NCBI GenBank assembly: GCA_022606425.2
Contig: JAHDVF020000579.1
Span: forward strand, 49,333-113,332
Direction: 5' to 3'
DNA length: 64,000 nucleotides
Source of the DNA: Lepidostoma basale
Lineage: Eukaryota; Arthropoda; Insecta; Trichoptera; Lepidostomatidae
This document shows positions 30,851-40,754 of this stretch, one piece after another. The notes under the pieces are model-generated. The model was not told where the DNA came from and made no database searches. It saw only the letters and a list, made by a program, of their open reading frames with translations. The first letter of the stretch is position 1, and each line of letters begins with the position of its first letter. The translations under genes and the position numbers were made by a program.

Positions 30851-31430
30851 AACTGAATTTAGGTTTAAACATATTATAATACGAAATTTTCCATCATTTT
30901 ATATCAGAAAGTAATCATAGTAAAATGTTATCTTCGTTTTCTTGAGCTTCTCTCTTTAATAGAAAGTACATTCTCCATTATCCGAATTAAATTGCTGGTA
31001 CAGAAGACGTTCCAAAGCTTCTAAATGCACTTCCATTGTTTCCTTTATTTCCACTTAAAGTATTTTCATCCTTGTTCTTTCTGTTGGACGTTTAATCTGT
31101 TATTTCACAAACTGAAAAGGATTTGCTCCCATTCCTCTAAAGGTTATAAATAGGCTCTTAAGGAGCTTTTTGCTGCTTGAAAATGTAACTACATTTATAA
31201 TGCGCCAGATTTTTTTTTGACATTGACAAACATACTTTTGAATGATAAATGTAAGTAAAATTCAGTTTTCCGGTACAAATAATTCATAGATAATGATTTA
31301 AAATGTTAATACGTTACAAAAAAAAACTAAAATAATATAAATGGTCTCATGATTTCTTCTGTATTTACCGATGGAGTGTTGAGGAAATACAACTTAAATA
31401 AAATCTACCATGAACCATTAACACTGTTTG
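30850..31430. other. AT-rich region, nothing recognised
   Basis: Unassigned. Confidence 0.35.
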
Positions 31431-31434
31431 GATT

Positions 31435-31545
31435 CATGGAAAGAATTAATAAATAAAATAATGTTAAAGAATGGGACTAGAAATATAGGAAGACCGAGAT
31501 ATACGTGGCACGATCAAATAAATCAAATATTTAATGTTTTAGTAT
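31435..31545 (+). mobile_element. LINE-A internal fragment
   Basis: 'HGKN', 'NGTRNIGRPRYTWHDQINQI' blocks on the plus strand. Short. Confidence 0.5.
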
Positions 31546-31599
31546 CTTGTATTAAAACTTAAGTGTTGTGAAAATACTTTTTTTATATTCTACCAAGAC

Positions 31600-31772
31600 A
31601 CATTAACTACCGGTAGGAGACAAATGTCCTGGCTGCGAAACGTGAAAGGGGGGGGAACCGCCATCCGAAGTGTGGAGGAGCTGTTTCGAGTAGCGCAGGA
31701 CAGGGGCAGGTTCGCCGAGGAGATCACCAACGTTGGGGGGCCCGACAGGACACTTGAAGAAGAAGAAGAAGA
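31600..31772 (+). mobile_element. LINE-B 3' end with GAA-repeat tail
   Basis: The plus strand encodes 'SWLRNVKGGGTAIRSVEELF', 'RVAQDRGRFAEEITNVGGPD', then a stop region and (GAA)n at 31757-31772. 'AQDR..F...I.NV.G' plus a GAA tail is shared with 57865 (minus) and 59760, which defines family LINE-B. Much GC-richer than the flanks. Confidence 0.6.
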
Positions 31773-31774
31773 AA

Positions 31775-31960
31775 CATTAACATTGTTGGGACACATGGAA
31801 AGAATTAATGACGAAAGAATGGTTAAATATGTATATGTTAACGATGCAAAAGGAGCTAGAAATAGAGGAAGACCGAGGATTACTTGGCACAATCATATAA
31901 ATTAAATACTGAATGCCGGCCTTGTGAAAAGGGGGATGTTGAGGAAGCGAGATAATTATC
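31775..31960 (+). mobile_element. LINE-A internal fragment
   Basis: 'LGHMERINDERMVKYVYVND', 'RNRGRPRITWHNHIN', then degenerate. Fused to the GAA tail of the preceding LINE-B. Confidence 0.6.
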
Positions 31961-31962
31961 TT

Positions 31963-32835
31963 CTGCTTCTTCTTCTTCTTCTTTTGATAGATCTGACGAT
32001 CTGTGACACAGAAATCATATCTCGTCGGATGATGAGATCCAGCTGTCCCTACATCTCTTAGGCGGTCTTCCAGGTGGGCGGTGTACGGAAGGGATTTCAT
32101 AGGCGGCTGTATATGCGAGTCTGTCACCATCCATTCGGGCTACATGGTCCCTCCAGTATCTTCTTCTGGATCTACTCCACTGAACGATATCCTCTATTTC
32201 GCAAGTTTTTCTTATGTCTGCGTTGCGGACACGATCTCGGAGGGTTTTTCCAGTAATTGATCTTAGGACCTTCATCTCCGATGTTCTTAGTAGTCCCTTG
32301 GTTCGCACAGTGTCGGTACGTCATGATGGGTCGCACGCATGTTTTGTAGATTCTGATCTTGCTGTCAATACGCATGTGCTTGTTTTTCCAGACCAGATTC
32401 TTCAGGCATCCTGACACGGCAGAGGCTTTACTGACTTGTTCACGTACTTCGGTATAAAGGTCACTTTGGCTGCAGATCTCCACTCCCAAATACCTGAAAC
32501 TCATCACCTGCTCCACAGGTATATCATCAACAGTCAGTTTGCATCTTGCAGGTTGCCTAGATATAGTGAGACTTTTTGTTTTGTTGACTGATATAGCCAT
32601 ATTTAGCCTTTGGGATACTGTGTGAAATTTGTACAACATTCTTTGCAGGTCATCTTCAGACTCTGCTATTAATGCGGCATCGTCCGCATAGCAAATGACA
32701 TTCACAGTTTTACTGCCCATTTTATAACCTAGTCCCAGGCCAGCTACCTCTTCTATAATTTCGTCCATAATAAGATTGAACAGAAAGGGGCTCAAACTAT
32801 CTCCCTGTCTTATACCATTGCTTGAGATAATTATG
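31963..32835 (-). mobile_element. LINE-C with RT catalytic box and GAA-repeat tail
   Basis: Minus strand, ~870 bp, from the RT palm to the C-terminus, ending in (GAA)n (plus-strand 'cttcttcttcttc' near 31968-31983). It is one of the two places where a YADD box survives. Split by a frameshift into 32172-32861 and 32015-32308. Fragments of the same family lie at 5280 and 48600. Confidence 0.75.
32015..32308 (-). pseudogene. LINE-C reverse transcriptase C-terminus (frameshifted)
   Basis: 97 residues: 'GLLRTSEMKVLRSITGKTLR', 'RVRNADIRKTC', 'YWRDHVARMDGDRLAY', 'HRPPGRPPKRCRDSW'. This is the domain equivalent to 'RWFGHMERM...RGRPRKTW' in LINE-A. It continues the RT of 32172-32861 in another frame. 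Confidence 0.7.
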
Positions 32836-32861
32836 TTTGGAAAAAAAGTGTGGCAGTCCAT
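32172..32861 (-). pseudogene. LINE-C reverse transcriptase, palm domain part
   Basis: 229 open residues. After about 12 non-LINE residues comes motif B, 'NGIRQGDSLSPFLFNLIMDE'. Then the catalytic box 'VICYADDAALIAESEDDL', with both Asp. Then 'MAISVNKTKSLTISR', 'VEQVMSFRYLGVEICSQSD' and 'RIYKTCVRPIMTY'. This order is characteristic of endonuclease/RT LINEs. The frame is lost at 'MTYRHCAN...' by an indel, and the C-terminus continues at 32015. Motif A and the endonuclease are absent. It is a non-functional relic, though the catalytic box is intact. Confidence 0.78.
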
Positions 32862-32918
32862 TAGTTCTGCCTACCCCTTCGGTAAGACGGCGTGATGGTT
32901 AGTTAGTTAGTGAGTTAG
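32838..32918 (+). mobile_element. LINE-A extreme 3' end
   Basis: Plus strand 'aagtgtggcagtccattagt', 'gacggcgtgatggttagtta' and TTAG repeats. Only 80 bp. Abuts the truncated end of LINE-C. Confidence 0.68.
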
Positions 32919-32919
32919 T

Positions 32920-33585
32920 TCTATTAAGAAATTTGATACTCAATATATAAATTGAGAAAGAAATGGGTGGAAAAGTGAAAACTGAATTATTAAGAAATGA
33001 ATAAGCGAAATGTACTACATTTTCTTGGCGTTATTACATTAAAATTTTGATCGCTAAACTAATTTATGAAATAACTGAGATCTCGAATATTAAATGGATT
33101 TTCATTGAACTAATAAATTAGTATCATTAGTTCAAAAAATTTAAGCGCTTCCTTCAATATCGCGCCGCGAATACAAGACAAGATTATCAATCAAATTTTA
33201 TTCTGGGCTAATATTAGCATCTTCTGTTTAAAAAAAATTAAGTTTGCTAAGCAATCGCTGGGATAATTTTCTTTGCGAAGATGAAGAGGCTGAAATCATA
33301 ATTCACTTTTCGGGAGAGATATAAAAAATAAGCGGAGAGCAGTAATAGATGGGAGAACAACGCAGAAACGCAGAGTGAAAAAGTTTTTTCTTCCCAGGAT
33401 ATTTGCTGAAGTAACTTTTGATAAACAACTTTGCTTTCAATAAAAGATCCACGTAGAATGGTGGCGTATTTCATTTGTGACGAAAATACCACCCAGTACG
33501 GTTGTAAAAACTTATGTTTTCTTTGTATGACCTTTATATCTATTTTCTTACAAATTATTATTATTTTGTTAAATTGCTCTTTATA
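32920..33585. other. AT-rich region, nothing recognised
   Basis: An 81-residue minus frame (33247-33492) has a hydrophobic stretch but no family resemblance. Confidence 0.35.
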
Positions 33586-33589
33586 TTAT

Positions 33590-33990
33590 TTTTTAGTATT
33601 TGTTAACGATGTAAAAGGAACTAAAAAAGGTCATAATGAAAATATAATAAGTGAATGCGGTGCGAATGATGGTGTTATGAACAAAACAATGAAAGGATCA
33701 TTAAGATGGTTTGAACACATGGAAATAATGAATGAAGAAAGAATGGTAAAAAAGTATATGTTAACGATGTTAATGGAACCAGAAATAGAGGAAGACCGAG
33801 GAAAATGTAGAACGATCAAATAAATCTAATATTGAATGTCGACCACATGAAAAGTCGAAAAAATCGACGTACGTGCATGACACGGTGTATGAATGTTAGA
33901 TTGATGAAGCGAGAGAAGTTTGTCAGGAAACACAAGTGTAGCAATCTATTGTTTTTACATTATCCTTCTGAGAGACGGTGTGACGGTTAC
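33590..33990 (+). mobile_element. LINE-A 3' fragment
   Basis: Plus strand: 'NDVKGTKKG' (partial duplication), 'SECGANDGVMNKTMKGSLRW', 'EHMEIMNEERMVKKYM', then a shifted frame and an eroded end ('gagagacggtgtgacggtta'). Confidence 0.65.
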
Positions 33991-34049
33991 TAAATATGTT
34001 CGTTTTTGCTATTTATATCATAATATGCATGTTATGGAAAAAATTAGAA

Positions 34050-34355
34050 AGGTAATGAAAGGAAGGTCGGTGCTGAGAACTAAATAAATGACGCTCTCCG
34101 AAATCATCACTGCAAATAGAAAAATTTCAACTCAAGCAAAGATGGCAGTAAATAATAAAGTTCTAGTGCCAACACTTACTATAGAAGTGAAGCTGGCAAG
34201 AAAAGGATGAAAGTAGGATAAATGCCGTAGAAATGAGATCACTGAGAAGAATGTGCAGGAAAACGATATATGAAAGAATACCGAATGACGAAATAAGGAA
34301 GAAATGTAAGGCAGATAATTGCATCATAAGTAAAATTAAAAAAAAAATCCCTGCC
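34050..34355 (+). mobile_element. LINE-A internal fragment
   Basis: Plus strand 'ISTQAKMAVNNKVLVPTLT', 'WQEKDESRINAVEMRSLRRM' (shifted), 'NDEIRKKCKADNC', ending at the family-C element. Matches 14770 in several mutations ('kenDIL*kNTE'), so the two may share a subfamily. Confidence 0.55.
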
Positions 34356-34357
34356 AT

Positions 34358-34560
34358 GGTTGATGATACGAATGAAAACGTTTTCTAGAAGTTTTATTAT
34401 TTTATTGTATAATTTATGTAAATGACATTTTCGCCTGTCTAAGGCATTATCTGTCTGATTATGTTAACATTTGATAATGCCTTAGTTAGGTGAAAAATGT
34501 TAAGCAAATAAATTATAATAAAACTTCTAGAAAACAGACGTTTTCATTCATGAATTGAAC
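34358..34560. repeat. Family-C fold-back, most complete copy
   Basis: The outer arms 'gatacgaatgaaaacg' / 'cgttttcattcatg' and 'ttctagaagttttatt' / 'aataaaacttctagaa' enclose inner head-to-head motifs. The minus one has helix II GCCT/AGGC and 'GAAAATGTC'. The plus one is 'TTTGATAATGCC', GCCT/AGGU, 'GAAAAATGTT'. Consistent core changes (C3 to U, G8 to A) suggest a non-catalytic descendant that still moves. Confidence 0.62.
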
Positions 34561-35030
34561 AAAAACATTTTAGGTTTTGTAATCCTTTTGATTCACCGTT
34601 CAACCAAATACCACAAAAATGCAGTTCGGCCATTACACAAAAAACCGAACGGCCGTTAACTCTAGCCCATTGACGTGACATCCTATTTCCCTCCCCTTCC
34701 GCCGTCACGGCGCGGTATCACTGTGATCTCTCTCTCCCTAATAGCTGACGGGGCGATCCGCCGCCCGGGACGTGGCCATTCCGTGCGGGCGGCTTCCTGG
34801 GGCAGTCCTTTACGTGTAAAAACTATGTAAGGAACATCGCATCAAAACTACGCCACGTGATAAGAATGCATGATATTGGGACTCTATTGCACAGTCAAAT
34901 TGTTATAAAGAACCTACCCAATATAGAGAAATGCACAATTATGATTCATTTTAACTAGTTGCAACCCGAGAAACATTCACGGAAGTAAAGATTTTCTACC
35001 CTTTAAAATCTTGATTCACTGTACAATCGT
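34560..35030. other. Unassigned region with GC-rich island (34640-34870)
   Basis: The most GC-rich non-repeat segment of the window ('ggggcgatccgccgcccggg'), with CpGs. No reading frame of note. Possible host regulatory or CpG-rich element. Confidence 0.4.
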
Positions 35031-35034
35031 AATC

Positions 35035-35330
35035 GTTGACAACCTTCATGGCCAAATGGTAATTGCATTGACTGCCACCCCGAAGGTTCTGGTTTCGATT
35101 CCCGGCAAAGGTAGTGTGATCACACTGTCTTTGGTCTGGTGTAGAACTCACGGGACAATATAATTGCGATAGATTAGCTACCTATCACATGTCACGAGAA
35201 TCACTTCCACAATACCATTTAATACCATTTACACCGATTTCTTAATACCATTTACATCGGTTTTGGCTCATGCTGTCATGATGTAAAGAGCGATTCAACA
35301 AAAATAATAAAAATAATAATCAGTTTTAAG
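35035..35330 (+). mobile_element. tRNA-derived SINE
   Basis: The A-box-like TGGCCAAATGG (35049-35059) and B-box-like GGTTTCGATTCCC (35091-35103) form a tRNA-like head driven by RNA polymerase III. Then follow the body 'gattagctacctatcacatg' and 'atgatgtaaagagcgatt', and an AAT-type tail (35295-35325). An internal duplication ('ataccatttacaccg') lies at 35210-35275. Other copies: 35608, 40095 (minus), 41180, 45885, 55210. Confidence 0.72.
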
Positions 35331-35600
35331 TTGTAACTTTTAATGTTAATATTTTATTTCACTTACGTTAAATTTTGCAATTAACAATTCCAAATAATTC
35401 ACTATTTTCTATACTTCTCATACAACAATAATCAGAACAAAATTATATTCAAAATCATAACAAAATTCTGAAAGATTTCTTAATGATATCTGGATTTTTT
35501 TCTATTAATATTATGATTTAATTTACAGCATTTTTACTTTGTTGAAATAACTTTAATTAGTAATAAATCATATATAATAAAAATAAAAAATATTGAAGTA
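35330..35600. other. AT-rich spacer
   Basis: Nothing recognised. Confidence 0.3.
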
Positions 35601-35607
35601 TCAATTA

Positions 35608-35692
35608 GACGACCTCTGTTGCAGAGTGGCCAAAGCTATTACTGCCACATCGAAGGTCCTGGGTTCGATGATTCGTGTGATTTGTAACAAAA
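35608..35692 (+). mobile_element. SINE head fragment
   Basis: tRNA-like head only: 'ttgcagagtggccaaagcta' (A box) and 'aaggtcctgggttcgat' (B box, 35662-35671). The body is missing. Confidence 0.6.
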
Positions 35693-35859
35693 ACGGCAAT
35701 GTCAATTATAAAATAGCATATATTATATCTTAGAAAAGAAACCACGGGTATAAATAAAAATAAATCAAATTATAGCTGCACGCTATGTTTTAATATTTGT
35801 AAATTGTTGCATCGTATAACCTTGAACAGGTTTAAATTAAAACATTTTTCATTGTTCAC

Positions 35860-35905
35860 CAACAATTTGATGATGCTGACATTGTCGTATTTGTTTCTTT
35901 ACGCC
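35860..35905 (+). repeat. Family-B remnant
   Basis: 'atttgatgatgctgacattg' followed by 'tcgtatttgtttctttacg' is a decayed family-B box and hairpin. No GAAA. Confidence 0.3.
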
Positions 35906-35934
35906 TCAAATAAATCAAAGTAATAGGCAACCAT

Positions 35935-36035
35935 TCTCTTCTACATTCACACGGTGTGTGAATGTAGAAGATGCACGAAAGTTATGTCATGATATGGCGG
36001 TATGGAGAACAGTATCTATCCTGATTGTTAGTTAA
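35935..36035 (+). mobile_element. LINE-A 3' fragment with 15-bp inverted duplication
   Basis: Plus strand 'RCVNVEDARKLC' to 'attgttagttaa'. Its first 15 bp exist again inverted (35938-35952 against 35956-35970, loop GGT), forming a perfect hairpin. Confidence 0.5.
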
Positions 36036-36039
36036 TAAA

Positions 36040-36465
36040 TTTATGGAGTGGTAAAGCAATTTTAATAATAATTATTGTCCTGTATAATAAAATTAAAAAT
36101 AATTCATGACGTATAAAAATCGAATAGCTTAAAACTAAAATTTGATAGTGTAACATTCACTTCGCTCACGAGCCTCTTAACACGAGATCAGTTTTCTATT
36201 TGAGTTTTCTATCAATCTCCCACTAAGACATAAAGAGTTCCAGGCATGTAAATACCTAAATGGCTAGTATGCCTGAGCTTATCCGCGTATTGATTGCCTC
36301 AGTGGAGCGAAACGAGGCGCCATTTTGAAGAGGTGAAAAATGTGCACTAAAACCTGACCCAATATATTCTGTTTCGTTTTTAATTTTCGAAAGATATCAG
36401 TTATGTTTCACTCGAAAGCAGTCTTTAAAAAACAACTATTTTCTGAAAAAAATGATCTTAACTAA
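36040..36465. other. Unassigned region
   Basis: No gene or repeat recognised. Confidence 0.35.
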
Positions 36466-36469
36466 CTAA

Positions 36470-37060
36470 GATGATGGATCACCACAATGCTCTGTCCTGG
36501 CATACCTCTCGGGCTTCTTCTACATTCATACATCGTACCATGCACGCATGTCGATTATTTCGACTTCGAATGTGACTGCCTTTTATTAATTGAATAATTT
36601 GGTCATGCCATGTTTTCCTCGGTCGTCCTCTACTTCTTTTTCCACTCACGCTGTTTGTGTACAACTTTTTAACCATTCTACTCTCATCCATTCGTTCCAT
36701 ATGTCCAAACCATCTCAGGGATCCTTTTTTAATATTATCCATGATGCATCTGCCTTACATTTCTTTCTTATTTCATCGTTCGGCATTCTATCATAAAACG
36801 TTTTCCCGCACATTATTTTTAGTAATCTCATTTCTACGGCGTTTATCCTGCTTTCATCCTTCTTTTGCTAGCTCCAAGCTTCACTTCCATACATGTGGGT
36901 TGGCACTAAAACTCCATTGTGTACTGCCATCTTTGCTTCTGTGGATATATTTCTATTTGCAGACTTTGAGTGCGCCATTTATTTTATTCCCATCACCAAC
37001 CCTCTTTTCGATGTCTCTCTCCATTTTCCATCTCTTGTAAACATGCTTCACGGATACAAG
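36470..37060 (-). mobile_element. LINE-A 3' part, tail lost
   Basis: Minus strand. A frame at 36479-36742 reads 'KGSLRWFGHMERMDESRMVK', 'SGKRSRGRPRKTWHDQIIQL' and 'HACMVRCMNVEEAREVCQDR'. The upstream part covers 'KMAVHNGVLVPTHM' and the 'RRVGDGNK' region with gaps. It lacks the last ~45 bp and the TTAG tail. Confidence 0.7.
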
Positions 37061-37084
37061 ATCCCAGATCACAAAAAGGATCTT

Positions 37085-37145
37085 CAAAAGCGTTATTAAA
37101 ATGCCAACTTGTTTTGCTTTTACCCAAGCTTTATCAGGGCGATAT
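37085..37145 (-). ncRNA. Hammerhead-like motif, family D, degenerate
   Basis: Minus strand: helix I GCC/GGC, core CUGAUAA (one change), unpaired A, helix II GCUU/AAGC-like, CAAA for GAAA, then ACAAGU and U. The layout matches 48440-48485. Confidence 0.35.
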
Positions 37146-37177
37146 AAGAACTATTTACTATATTTATTTATTTATTT

Positions 37178-37208
37178 GACGGCGTGATGGTTAGTTAGTT
37201 AGTAAGTT
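37178..37208 (+). mobile_element. LINE-A tail fragment
   Basis: 'gacggcgtgatggttagtta' and TTAG repeats only, about 30 bp. This is the extreme 3' end of an otherwise absent copy. Confidence 0.6.
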
Positions 37209-37214
37209 ATATAA

Positions 37215-37735
37215 ATTATATTTTCGATAATTTCTTAATCGTTCTTCTACCTAGCCTTATGTATGGAAGCGAAGCATGGAACTGGCAAAAACAGGATGAA
37301 AGTAGAATAAATGCTGTAGAAATGAGATCTCTTAGACGAATGTGTGGATACTCTGTGTATGATAGTGTCAAATGAAAATATAAAAAGAAAATGCGGTGCG
37401 AATTATGGTGTCATGAACAAAATAATGAAAGGATCATTAAGATGGTTTGGACATATGGAAAGAAGAATGAAGAAAGAATGGTAAAAAAATATATGTTAAC
37501 GATGTAAATGGAACCAGAAATAGAGGGAGACCGAGGAAAACGTGGCACAATCAAATAAATCAAATATTGAATGTCGGCCATGTGAGGAGTCAGAGAATTC
37601 GACGCGCACGCATGACACGATGTATGAATGTTGAGGAAGCGAGAGAAATATGTCAGGAAAGAAAAGTGTGGCAGGCCATTATTTCTGGCTACCCCTTCGG
37701 GGAGACGGCGTGATGGCTAGTTAGTTAGTTAGTTT
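37215..37735 (+). mobile_element. LINE-A 3' part
   Basis: Plus strand from 'PSLMYGSEAWNWQKQDESRI' through 'RRMCGYSVYDS' (indel), 'MKGSLRWFGHME', 'NGTRNRGRPRKTWHNQI' and 'ACMTRCMNVEEAREICQERK' to 'cggcgtgatggctagttagt'. Same subfamily as 10424 and 53278. Confidence 0.75.
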
Positions 37736-37739
37736 TTTA

Positions 37740-38100
37740 TCTATCGTTATATTTATGACTATTAATAAGAATGTATAAAAAAATTACCTAGCTCTTTTTT
37801 ACATCAGTGTTTTATGTATTAAAATAATCAATTTATTAGAAAAGAGTATCGTTTTCTTAAAAGCAAAATAATTGATATAGTGATATCCCAGGATCGAATT
37901 ACTTTAAATTCTCATTAGCAGCCATAAACTCGTGAATGAGTATTGATTGCCCTATGAGTCAATGTGGTATAATTGTTATAAAACGTACAATATGCTATGC
38001 ATATCACACAAAATAACAAACTTATTGTTTTTTAACAATAATTACCAATAACACTCTATATTACACAATTAATACGTAAAAAACGTATATTTTCTAGAAA
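37740..38100. other. AT-rich spacer
   Basis: A family-C outer-arm remnant ('ttttctagaaatttcattat') lies at 38090-38110. Otherwise nothing. Confidence 0.3.
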
Positions 38101-38114
38101 TTTCATTATGTTTT

Positions 38115-38966
38115 TAAAACAAACTAACTCACTAACTAACCGTCTCGCCGTTTCCCCGGAGGGGTAGGCAGAGAGGATGGATCGTCACATTGTTCTATCC
38201 TGGCATAATTTTTGCGCTTCTTCTACATTCACACATCGTGACATACACGTTCGTCGATTGTTCCTACTTCGAACACGGCCGCCTTTCAGTAATTGATTAA
38301 TTTGGTAATGCCATGTCTTCCTTGGCCTTCCTCGACTTCTTTTCCCATTCACACTATTTGTATAAATATGTTTAACCATTCTTCCCTCATCCATTCGTTC
38401 CATATGTCCAAACCATCTTAGTGACCCTTTCTTAATTTTATTTATCACGCATTCATCCGCCTTACATTCCTTTCTTACTTCATCATTAGATATTCTATCA
38501 TACATTGTTTTTCGCACATTCTCCTTAGTGACCTAATTTCTACGGCATATGTCCTAATTTCATCTTCCGCCAACTATAAGCAACTTCTGCCAACTTCCAT
38601 ACATAAGAGTCGGGACTAGAACTCCATTTTGCACTGCCATATTTGCTTCAGTCGATATATTTCTATTTGCGGTTATGACTTTGAGTGCACCGTTTTTTTT
38701 TCAACCCTTTTTCCGATATCTTTCTCCATTCTTTCATCTCTCGTAAACATGCTTCCCAGATAAGCAAATTCGGTAACTTGATTTAATTTCTCACCGCTCG
38801 CACTAATGTCACAAATTTTCAAATACCGTAACTTAAGACTTTAACACGTTCATCACAAGGTCATACTTATTGCATAATACGTACATTCTTGACACTAGGA
38901 CTTGTAGTTCGTCCATGCTGTCAGCTATTAAAACAGCGTCGTCTGCATATAGCAAACAACTGATGG
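38115..38966 (-). mobile_element. LINE-A, longest copy, reaching the YADD box
   Basis: Minus strand from the TTAG tail (38118-38140) through the full C-terminus (110-residue frame 38185-38517). That frame has 'RKECKADECVINKIKKGSLR', 'RWFGHMERMDEGRMVKHIY' and 'RSRGRPRKTWHYQINQLLKG'. The upstream part holds 'LGSMFTRDER', 'ICDISASGEKLNQVTEFAYL' and the RT catalytic box 'CLLYADDAVLIADSMDELQ' (38890-38965). This is the only LINE-A copy here that shows the catalytic motif. It is frameshifted and interrupted at 38967 by a MITE. Confidence 0.75.
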
Positions 38967-39357
38967 ACATCGTCACCTGAGAGTAAGAAGGTTCCAACTG
39001 ACAAAAGTAAAAAGCTGAGAAAAATGAAGTCAAAGTTTTGTTGGTTTCGGGTGTGTATCTTGGAATAAAAGGGTTTTATTTCAATTTCCAGAGATTCTTT
39101 TACCGAGAAACGTGTAAATTTTGTCTGGCAACAGTTGGAATAATAAAGTTCTAAGTTTAAATGAGTCATTCTTCAGTGAATCGTGTGTTTTAAATGATCA
39201 GATGGAACTTGATTTTTTTCGTAACATCAAAATGACGATACTTTTACATGTTTTTTTAATTGTACGTATAGATAGAGTAAGTAAGAACCCTTTTCACGAA
39301 AAAAAGCCAAATGTGAAATTTTGTTAGTTGGAACCCTCTTACTCTCAGGTGACGACA
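38967..39357. mobile_element. MITE-like element with ~38-bp terminal inverted repeats
   Basis: The left end 'cgtcacctgagagtaagaag' then 'gttccaactgacaaaa' is mirrored by 'ttttgttagttggaaccctc' then 'ttactctcaggtgacga' at the right (about 39318-39355). Length about 390 bp, no transposase. Inserted just upstream of the LINE-A YADD box. CAT on both sides may be the target duplication. Superfamily unknown. Confidence 0.65.
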
Positions 39358-39424
39358 TATCATTCATTTTCGAATCAGCGTTTAAGCCATCTAATTTTTT
39401 CATTCTCATGTTTTTAAAAGCAAT

Positions 39425-39620
39425 TTAATTTGATTGTTGGCTAGGCGAAACATTCCATTCCCGTAAACATTATCGTGTCATTCCCATTAGTTTTAATAAA
39501 ACTTCTTTATAGTTTTATAACAGAAAATTTCTTTCTTATTATTATAATGGTAAATTTATAAGCAAATGAATACATATTACCCCTTAAGATTAAATTATTG
39601 CCTATAAAATATACGTTTTC
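39425..39620. repeat. Family-C fold-back remnant
   Basis: 'tggctaggcgaaacattcca' with 'tgtcattcccattagtttta' and 'ataaaacttctttatagttt'. One arm only is clear. Confidence 0.4.
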
Positions 39621-40095
39621 ATTTTTTCGCTTCATTTTTAAATATAATCCACTTAGAATATATTATATTTACGCTGAAGGGTTTTGTGATAATTTTGACC
39701 TGTCCCGAGCCAAGCACACAGGTTCGGTGTAAGGCTGCCTGCAGACCCGGTTTTCTATTATTAATTCATGGATGCTAATTCTGAAAGCATACGCTTAACT
39801 ACAATACCTAACTTATCCGGGGTATTCACCACTGTAAATGATATAATTATCATCTCAAAGCCTTGCATAAAGTTTATTATCTCATATCGCTCTCCCGCAA
39901 CCACTGGACCACATATTAACATGTATAATAAAAAAACTAGACATGGTATTAATACCTCCCAACTGGAGTTCGTGGGAGGCAAATGGGATAAAATTTTCTT
40001 CTTCTTCCTTACCTTCAGTCTTCTTTCATATATCTTATTTTTTGTTTACAATAGGTAATTTGAACACAATTATAGTTTTAATTTTAACCTTTAAG
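39620..40095. other. Unassigned region
   Basis: 39700-39760 is mildly GC-rich. A 96-residue plus frame (39768-40058) has no recognised motif. Confidence 0.3.
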
Positions 40096-40109
40096 ATTAT
40101 TCAGATATG

Positions 40110-40260
40110 TGAAAGATAGTAAACCTATATCCATTTTTATTGTCGCGTGAATTCTGCCAGACAAAAGAAAGTGTGTTTTTTTTCACACTGTCATCCCCTG
40201 CAATAGAACCCGAGACCTTTTGTCTGGCAGTCATTGCTTTTGCTACTCTGCAACAAAGTA
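40110..40260 (-). mobile_element. SINE, minus strand, diverged
   Basis: On the minus strand, 'gcagagtagcaaaagcaatg', 'ggtctcgggttctattgc' (B box) and then 'gatgacagtgtg', followed by an 'agaattcacgcgacaat' body start. A copy of 'cagacaaaag' is duplicated. The rest of the body is absent. Confidence 0.55.
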
Positions 40261-40560
40261 AATCTCCCATTATTCTCAGTAATTCTCCCATTACATTATA
40301 TGACCTAATAGTAAATCTTATTAACACTTTGAGCCCCGGCCGATATACGAGTACTGTGCCCGACCAATTTTTGTGAAATGTCATGTTTTGTGAAGGGTTT
40401 CTTTAATGTGTTATAATTATAAAAAAAACTGGATTTAATCAATTTAAACTTCTCGTATTTATTTCAAACAGTTGAATATAAGGCTCATAATGACTTACGA
40501 AAAGGAAACAAGAGCAAACAATGTCAGAAAATAACATTTGCAGATTAACAGAAATAAATA
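40260..40560. other. Unassigned AT-rich region
   Basis: Nothing recognised. Confidence 0.3.
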
Positions 40561-40562
40561 AT

Positions 40563-40604
40563 TGCGGGATCTGCGAACCATCGAAGAGGTTCGCAGATCC
40601 CGCA
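40563..40604. repeat. 17-bp perfect hairpin
   Basis: TGCGGGATCTGCGAACC (40563-40579), loop ATCGAAGA, then the exact complement at 40588-40604. GC-rich in AT-rich surroundings. It directly precedes a LINE fragment whose plus strand begins 'cgcacaataaatgacatag', so the right arm may belong to the LINE and the left may be an inverted duplicate of it. Confidence 0.7.
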
Positions 40605-40745
40605 CAATAAATGACATAGTAAAATGTAGTAGGCAGAGATGACGATTCCAAAGGGGCCACATTGAGAAGATGGATCCAGCAAGCAGTCCTAAGATTTTGA
40701 TGCACCACCAAAGAGATGGAGGGAAGGCTGGATTTCTTCATCACA
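40605..40745 (+). mobile_element. Endonuclease/RT-type LINE C-terminal fragment
   Basis: 'GRDDDSKGATLRRWIQQ' (or 'RRFQRGHIEKMDPASSP' in the next frame) resembles the '(W)RGHIERMD..' block of this LINE type. Short and frameshifted. Confidence 0.4.
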
Positions 40746-40754
40746 ACCTCTATG

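Noticed and set aside
35035..35110. Genuine tRNA gene
   Set aside because: A and B boxes are present, but the cloverleaf is not completed and the same head is followed by a shared body and AAT tail in several copies; it is a SINE.
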